A stretch of 64,000 nt of DNA, taken from the NCBI RefSeq assembly GCF_918797505.1, contig NC_092800.1:6634001-6698000 (forward strand). The letters are read 5' to 3'. The notes beneath the pieces are model-generated. The model was given only the letters and a program-made list of their open reading frames with translations, had not been told where the DNA came from and did no database searches. The position numbers and the translations under genes are program-made. Shown piece after piece: positions 59,113-64,000 of the stretch. Origin of the DNA: Bemisia tabaci (Eukaryota > Arthropoda > Insecta > Hemiptera > Aleyrodidae). Each line of letters starts with the position of its first letter. The first letter of the stretch is position 1.

Positions 59113-59398
59113 GTCCGTTCCAGTCTCAAAGGCGGAAAGTTCCGGATGCTGGAGCCGTAGCCTCGACCGTAGCTTCCGTGTGCTACGCTCGGAACCTTCG
59201 GCCTCTGAGCCCGGGACGCTGACGGTATGTCTATATGGCCCGTGAGTACGGCTTCCTTGGCCGGAGTTTTGTTTTGCAAAGTCGTAAAATTTTGAAGAGA
59301 AAGCATTTTGTGTAGTGCTTTGATCCATACTTTGTCTAGTGACCAATTGTGATTCTTCAACACTAGACTGCATCTGTATCAAGTTAATTGCTCTCTAG

Positions 59399-59528
59399 AA
59401 TTGGACGTATCTCTATCAAACGGAACTTTGTGCATTATGACGTGAGCCCTGTTATGCATGCATTCTGAGGGGTCTCAGGGCTCATGTCTTGATGCACATA
59501 GCTTCGTTTGGCAGAAATACGTCCAATT
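59399..59528. mobile_element. Family H hairpin MITE
   Basis: AATTGGACGTATCTCTATCA opens and AGAAATACGTCCAATT closes. GTGAGCCCTG and CAGGGCTCATG pair near the loop. It is about 130 bp. Confidence 0.8.
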
Positions 59529-60196
59529 GCGAATCAAACTCTAATAGCTGAAAGCAGCAGGATAACACTTAGGGGAAATGACGTTTACGAAATTTGGCGA
59601 AAAACCGAAGCTCACAAAAGCGCAATTTATGTTGATGGTAACGCGCGTAGAGCGTGATCGTCATTCTATTTGAGTCTCATAATTTTCTTGGGGAGTTGCC
59701 GGTTTCAAAGTTCGCCGGAACTTTAATCGAGTTTCACCGCCTCGACCGCAACGCCACCCAGCACAGGCGAAACGTTGGAAACAGACCCTTCCGATGTAAC
59801 CGAGGTTGTCGAATATACGTCGACCGTCAATAAGCGAATTTTCGCGAACAAATATCATTCATCTAATGAATTGATAAATGCTGAGTGATGCCGATGATCG
59901 GTGAAAGCAGGAGCCAATCAGAGTTCATTTTTTTTTTACACGACATTAAAGAAGAAAATAAAAAAAATGCGAAACACTAAAACGCAGCAAATTGCAAACA
60001 CAGCAGACTTGAAATTGACGAAACACAACAACAGAGAGAAGTGACGAAATAAAAAATCTGGTGAAAGATGAAGTTTCTGACATCGATTGCATCAATTCAA
60101 AAATCGAATTCAAGTCCCGAGGTGGATTCGAAATTCCAAATTGATGGATTTCACCGGTCTCCGGCGAGACCAACGAAGACGTCGAATATCATTGAA
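59529..60196. other. Upstream or intron sequence, no gene
   Basis: No CUB-like exon is visible. A minus-strand frame at 59661-59858 has a few Cys but no donor site of the right phase. Confidence 0.4.
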
Positions 60197-60320
60197 TGGA
60201 CGTTTTTCTATGAAACTGAACTATGTGCATTAAGACATGAGCCCTGAGACCCATAGGAATGTATGCATCACAGGGCTCACATCACTATGCATATAGTTCC
60301 GTTTGATAGAAATACGTCCA
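60197..60320. mobile_element. Family H hairpin MITE
   Basis: TGGACGTTTTTCTATGAAAC opens and GATAGAAATACGTCCA closes, with ATGAGCCCTGAGACCCATAG and CAGGGCTCACATCAC inside. Confidence 0.78.
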
Positions 60321-60563
60321 AATAAAAATGTACAATCGTCAAATATCATACAACGGTGAATGATATTCGATCGCGAAAATTCGATTAATGACATACTTCG
60401 TCGCGACATTATGAAACTTCGTAAGGGTGGTAGCCAGACAGACCTAACTTGTTCAAAGTGTTTCAGAAACAACGTATATGCTATTGATTTTCTTGTGCGA
60501 TTGAGAGGTTATTTTCACGAGTTGGTAAAAGTTTAGGGTCGTGCTAATATAGTGTTTCTTATG

Positions 60564-60866
60564 AGACCGTCCCTAAATTACGTGACGCTCTAGGGGTGGA
60601 AGGGGGTCGAGGAAAGCGTTACGCCCGTTTGTTTGTTCGTGTTAAAGGATCGTCACAAAAGCGTTACAAGGGAGGGAGGGGGTGAAAAGCTGAAAAAGTG
60701 CTTCACGTAATTGGACTGCATTTTGCAATTTGGAGCTATAAATTCTAACTAATCTGAAAAAACACTTATGTGCACAGGGAAACTAATGGCACATACGTTG
60801 TTTTTAAACCGGGCCGAAATTTATAGTTCTTAATTGCAAAATGTAGTCCAATTTAGGGACAGTCCC
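60564..60866. mobile_element. Family L MITE split by family K
   Basis: GACCGTCCCTAAATTACGTG opens and AATTTAGGGACAGTCCC closes. The family K element at 60713-60849 lies just inside the right terminus. Confidence 0.8.
60713..60849. mobile_element. Family K mini-copy inserted in family L
   Basis: GGACTGCATTTTGCAATTTG opens and AATTGCAAAATGTAGTCC closes, 137 bp. AATT flanks both sides (60709-60712 and 60850-60853) as a 4 bp target duplication, matching the 4 bp ACAT of the 39011 copy. Confidence 0.82.
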
Positions 60867-62158
60867 TCAAAACAGCTTCCTTTTTCAGGGAGCCTTATAT
60901 GATTTACATTGGAATTAAAGGCGATTGAAGTCCTTAAGATACGCTCGTGAGAAGGACGGGTTTAACAAATCTCCAGCAAAATATATTGGAATAATTCCTA
61001 AAATAGATCATCACACGGGATAAAAATGATTTTTTTACTACAAAAAATAAATAAAAACGGAAGAAAATGTTTACTTTTCAGAAAATTTCAGGTAGATACG
61101 AGCCTTACTGAAAATCTGTCTTTCATATGAATTTATGTTTTAGATTTCAGCGGACCTTCCTCGATCACAATGTAAACCACCTGAAACCTCGCGGAGAAAG
61201 GAGATATTTAATGGACGATTATAAATACGGCTCTCAGAACAACAATGCGCCTCGTCAAATGATCCTCATTTTGTCGATCGGTATTCAAGAAGTTCGTCGA
61301 GTTTAAGGATCGACTCGTCACTACGCAATAATATCGTAGCTCTTAATATGGAGCCCCTGCTAATACGGGCAGCAACTATTCGAACGCGACCGTCGTGGGT
61401 TTGCATACGCATCTCTTTGAAGGCGATTTCACTTGCCAGTGCGACGGAAAATAGAAATGCAGTTTAAAGAAACCACATAGCATACAAAAGTTATTTACTT
61501 ATCATGTCCTTTTGCGAAAAGACGTTTTTATGGATTAGTCTACGCACCTGGTTTCTACCTAAAAAACCCTTTCCGAATAATTTGACGTGATTTGAAGCAG
61601 CTGCCTTTTGTTGGTTTGCGTTACATCCTCGCAATTATTGCAATGCACTATTTTTGAGCGTGGATGATTCGTACTTTTCCGGCGCTGTTTTGAATATGAA
61701 AAAACTAAAAACAATAATGAACATTATCGCACGGTCAAAAACGAAGGATTATCTCACGGAGAAAAATTCTATGGAGCGTCAGCAAGAATACCCTGTAAAT
61801 AATTTCCTCGTCAATTTTTATCTTTGAGGCAACCGAAATTCTCATGGTAGTATTCCAGTATTTGTAACAAGAATTTCATCGGAAACATAAGAAGTCCGGT
61901 TGGCCTTTAAAGAAAAACAACGAAGAAATTATTAACAGGAAAGTTCTTCTTCGTCCTTAAACTTTTAGTTATGTGGCTTAGAGAAATAGCAGAAATAGAA
62001 AAAATGTCACTCCTTGGAATCTCTTATAAACCCATAATATCGACCTCGAGACACTTTCTATATAATCCTAAGTCACTTTCTGTAGTTTCCGTTCCATCAG
62101 AAAAGGCGATATTAGACCAACTTGGCAAAACTGCTCTGCGAAACATGCACTCGTCCGG
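60867..62158. other. Upstream or intron sequence, nothing recognised
   Basis: AT-rich with short frames only. No CUB exon, promoter cluster or element terminus was recognised. Confidence 0.4.
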
Positions 62159-62299
62159 CAGTGTGGGGTGTGTGCGATGTATCGATTAATCTCCCATTTA
62201 AACTTATAGAAAAGAATCGATTATTAGGGTGTTCTTCAACAATCGATTCTTTACCACAGCTTAAAATGAGAAAATATCGATAGTCAGGCTTCGCCACCG
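62159..62299. mobile_element. Family A hAT-like MITE, shortened
   Basis: CAGTGTGGGGTGTGTGCGAT opens and AGGCTTCGCCAC closes. The centre is deleted by about 20 bp relative to full copies (GGTGTTCTTCAACAATCGAT). Confidence 0.72.
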
Positions 62300-62576
62300 C
62301 GACTTGTCCCACGTAGCAGGAGGCGCAGAGTAGTGCCGAAGTCCCAGCTGCGGGGAACGTTGATTATTTTTGTCGTCCGCGCGCTGCAAAGTTTGAAAGT
62401 TTGATCAAAAGTTGATCTTTAGTAAATAGTTCGACAGAAGTCTATCGGAATGTCAATTGGCGGAAACCACTATCTGAGGCAACTTCTGCCGCCGGGAATT
62501 GGTTGACACTGCATGGCATATTGCAGCAGGAATTTCAGATACTGAGAGTCATTTGTCCGTGAAATAAGGAAATAGT

Positions 62577-62740
62577 AGCGATGGTTGAGCGTGAATGATC
62601 GATTATCGATATTTCCCCATTTTAAGCTATGGCAAAGAATCGATTATTAAGGTGTGCGTAGAGAACACCCTGTCTATCGATCCTTTTCCATAGGTTTAAA
62701 CGGCAGATCAATCGATATATCGAAAAGCATGCCACGCCCC
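62577..62740. mobile_element. Family A hAT-like MITE, ends worn
   Basis: GAGCGTGAATGATCGATTAT on the left and AGCATGCCACGCCCC on the right are eroded family A ends. The interior (AGGTGTGCGTAGAGAACACC) is intact. Confidence 0.75.
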
Positions 62741-64000
62741 ATAGTAGGTATAAGAGGAAAGCTAGAGCTTAGGGGTCAAGTTCGAAACTCACCTTTGAGT
62801 TTCAGGAGCCATGTGGCCCATGAGGCTCGATTTTTAGGGGCACTTGAAGATTTTTTAGGGGCCAAATTGCATTTTTGCCTATATATCACAGCGCATTTAG
62901 TGAAACGTTAGAATCCGGTGTCGTGCGTCGAAATATCCATAATTGCCAAACAGAAAAATTAGAATTTTTTTTTGAGGGAAGGGAGGCAATTTATAGGAGC
63001 AAAGTTGGCGCAGAGCCTTTCTTTTTGTAGGCGCCATGGCCGATTTCTTAGGCGCGTTGGCACCTGTGAGTTTCGAACACTGTTAGGGGTGGTTTGGTTG
63101 TAAGTTGAAAGCATAACTTTTGCTATTTATTTATTCATTGACATCTATTCTAGTTATTACATCGCAACGATAAGTATGCATTTTACCGCTATTTTATACG
63201 ACCCAATTTCACCAACTGATAGCTTTAAATAATTCAGAGTTAAGAATACTTCTCCCCTTCAAAAATATGTCTGCAAATCTTAGCTGCAGGCATAAGTTTG
63301 GATACATTGTTTTGTATGATTCCTTCTCCTTTGGAACAAAAATTTCCTGGTCACTGAAAGTTTTCAGGGCCAATTTTTATTTTTTAATTTTTTCCCGAAG
63401 GCACGTCATTACGTATATTGCAAAATAGATGCTGCAGATATTAAGTCCCTGACAAAGCCAAATAACACACGACTTCATGAGGAGGTAAAATTAAATTATA
63501 GAGAGGTCGCAATAAAAGAGGGAGCTCTTTTCCCCTAAGCAATAGAGAAAGCTTGTCAACAGAGTTTGTATATTTTTTGTTTTGTTTTATTAATTCGAAG
63601 TGTAACAAAATGTGAAGCTTCATCTTTCATCGTACGCCTATCTAATTTTATGGATTTTTGGAGACACGGTAAACTTATTTTTTGATTTCAAATCGAATCA
63701 ACACCATTCAAAAATATTAAAAAACGCACGAGAATCCTGAATTAACTGCCTATTTTTGCAACATTGGGACGCTCGAGTCAAAGTTCCGACTCCCAAGTCC
63801 CTGAAGGCAAATGATTATTAATACCCAGTGTTTCATATTAGCCCCATTACCGTTCGGAAATTCTCACGAGTGTGACCCCTTCATCGGCGTTGCCAATTTT
63901 AAAATAATGTATGGGATATTTCGAAAACTTATTGGATGGGTTCAGAAAAACTAACCTCACCGTCCGAGTAGAGACAATATATTTTAGGGGCTCACATTGC
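62741..64000. other. Window end, no gene recognised
   Basis: No element or coding exon is supported. GACGGTGAGG on the minus strand near 63955-63964 is a possible splice donor, but its phase does not fit the known downstream exon. Confidence 0.35.

Noticed and set aside
63961..64000. Possible upstream CUB exon ending at GACGGTGAGG
   Set aside because: Reading back from the donor in the phase required by the 57305 exon gives an in-frame TAA, and the only open frame has the wrong phase.

Overview
The window looks like nuclear DNA from an arthropod, most likely an insect. It is AT-rich, and the one clear gene is split by long GT-AG introns. The rest is packed with short palindromic, non-coding transposons (MITEs). 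The repeat style reminds me of hemipterans such as whiteflies, but I have no search to back that and it is a guess. I see no rRNA, tRNA, CRISPR array, operon or bacterial gene.

The main gene runs right to left on the minus strand. Nine exons between 57305 and 20643 join in perfect phase into the last 700 residues of a secreted or surface protein with five CUB domains. The first of these is only half present, and the protein ends in a Ser-rich stretch and a hydrophobic tail suggesting a GPI anchor or membrane attachment. Its 5' exons, signal peptide and promoter are not found here and probably lie beyond base 64000.

Layout: 1-14290 is gene-poor with scattered MITEs, a possible decayed retroelement end (3730-4345) and two copies of a GTATCGATAC-rich hAT-like element (12549-13940). 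At 14294-14810 there is a weak candidate for a small spliced minus-strand gene under a CCAAT/CRE-like/E2F-like promoter. 14811-20642 is intergenic with MITEs. 20643-57305 is the CUB gene, whose introns hold most of the repeats, including a 1.14 kb near-perfect palindrome at 35258-36396. 57306-64000 is probably upstream intron and is again MITE-rich.

About twenty repeat families can be separated by their termini. Several copies keep target-site duplications (8 bp for the hAT-like ones, 4 bp for a foldback family). Five cases of one element inside another are visible, which gives a relative age order. Nothing in the window supports a multi-gene system. The most informative features are the CUB gene, the nested repeats, the large palindrome and the small spliced-gene candidate.
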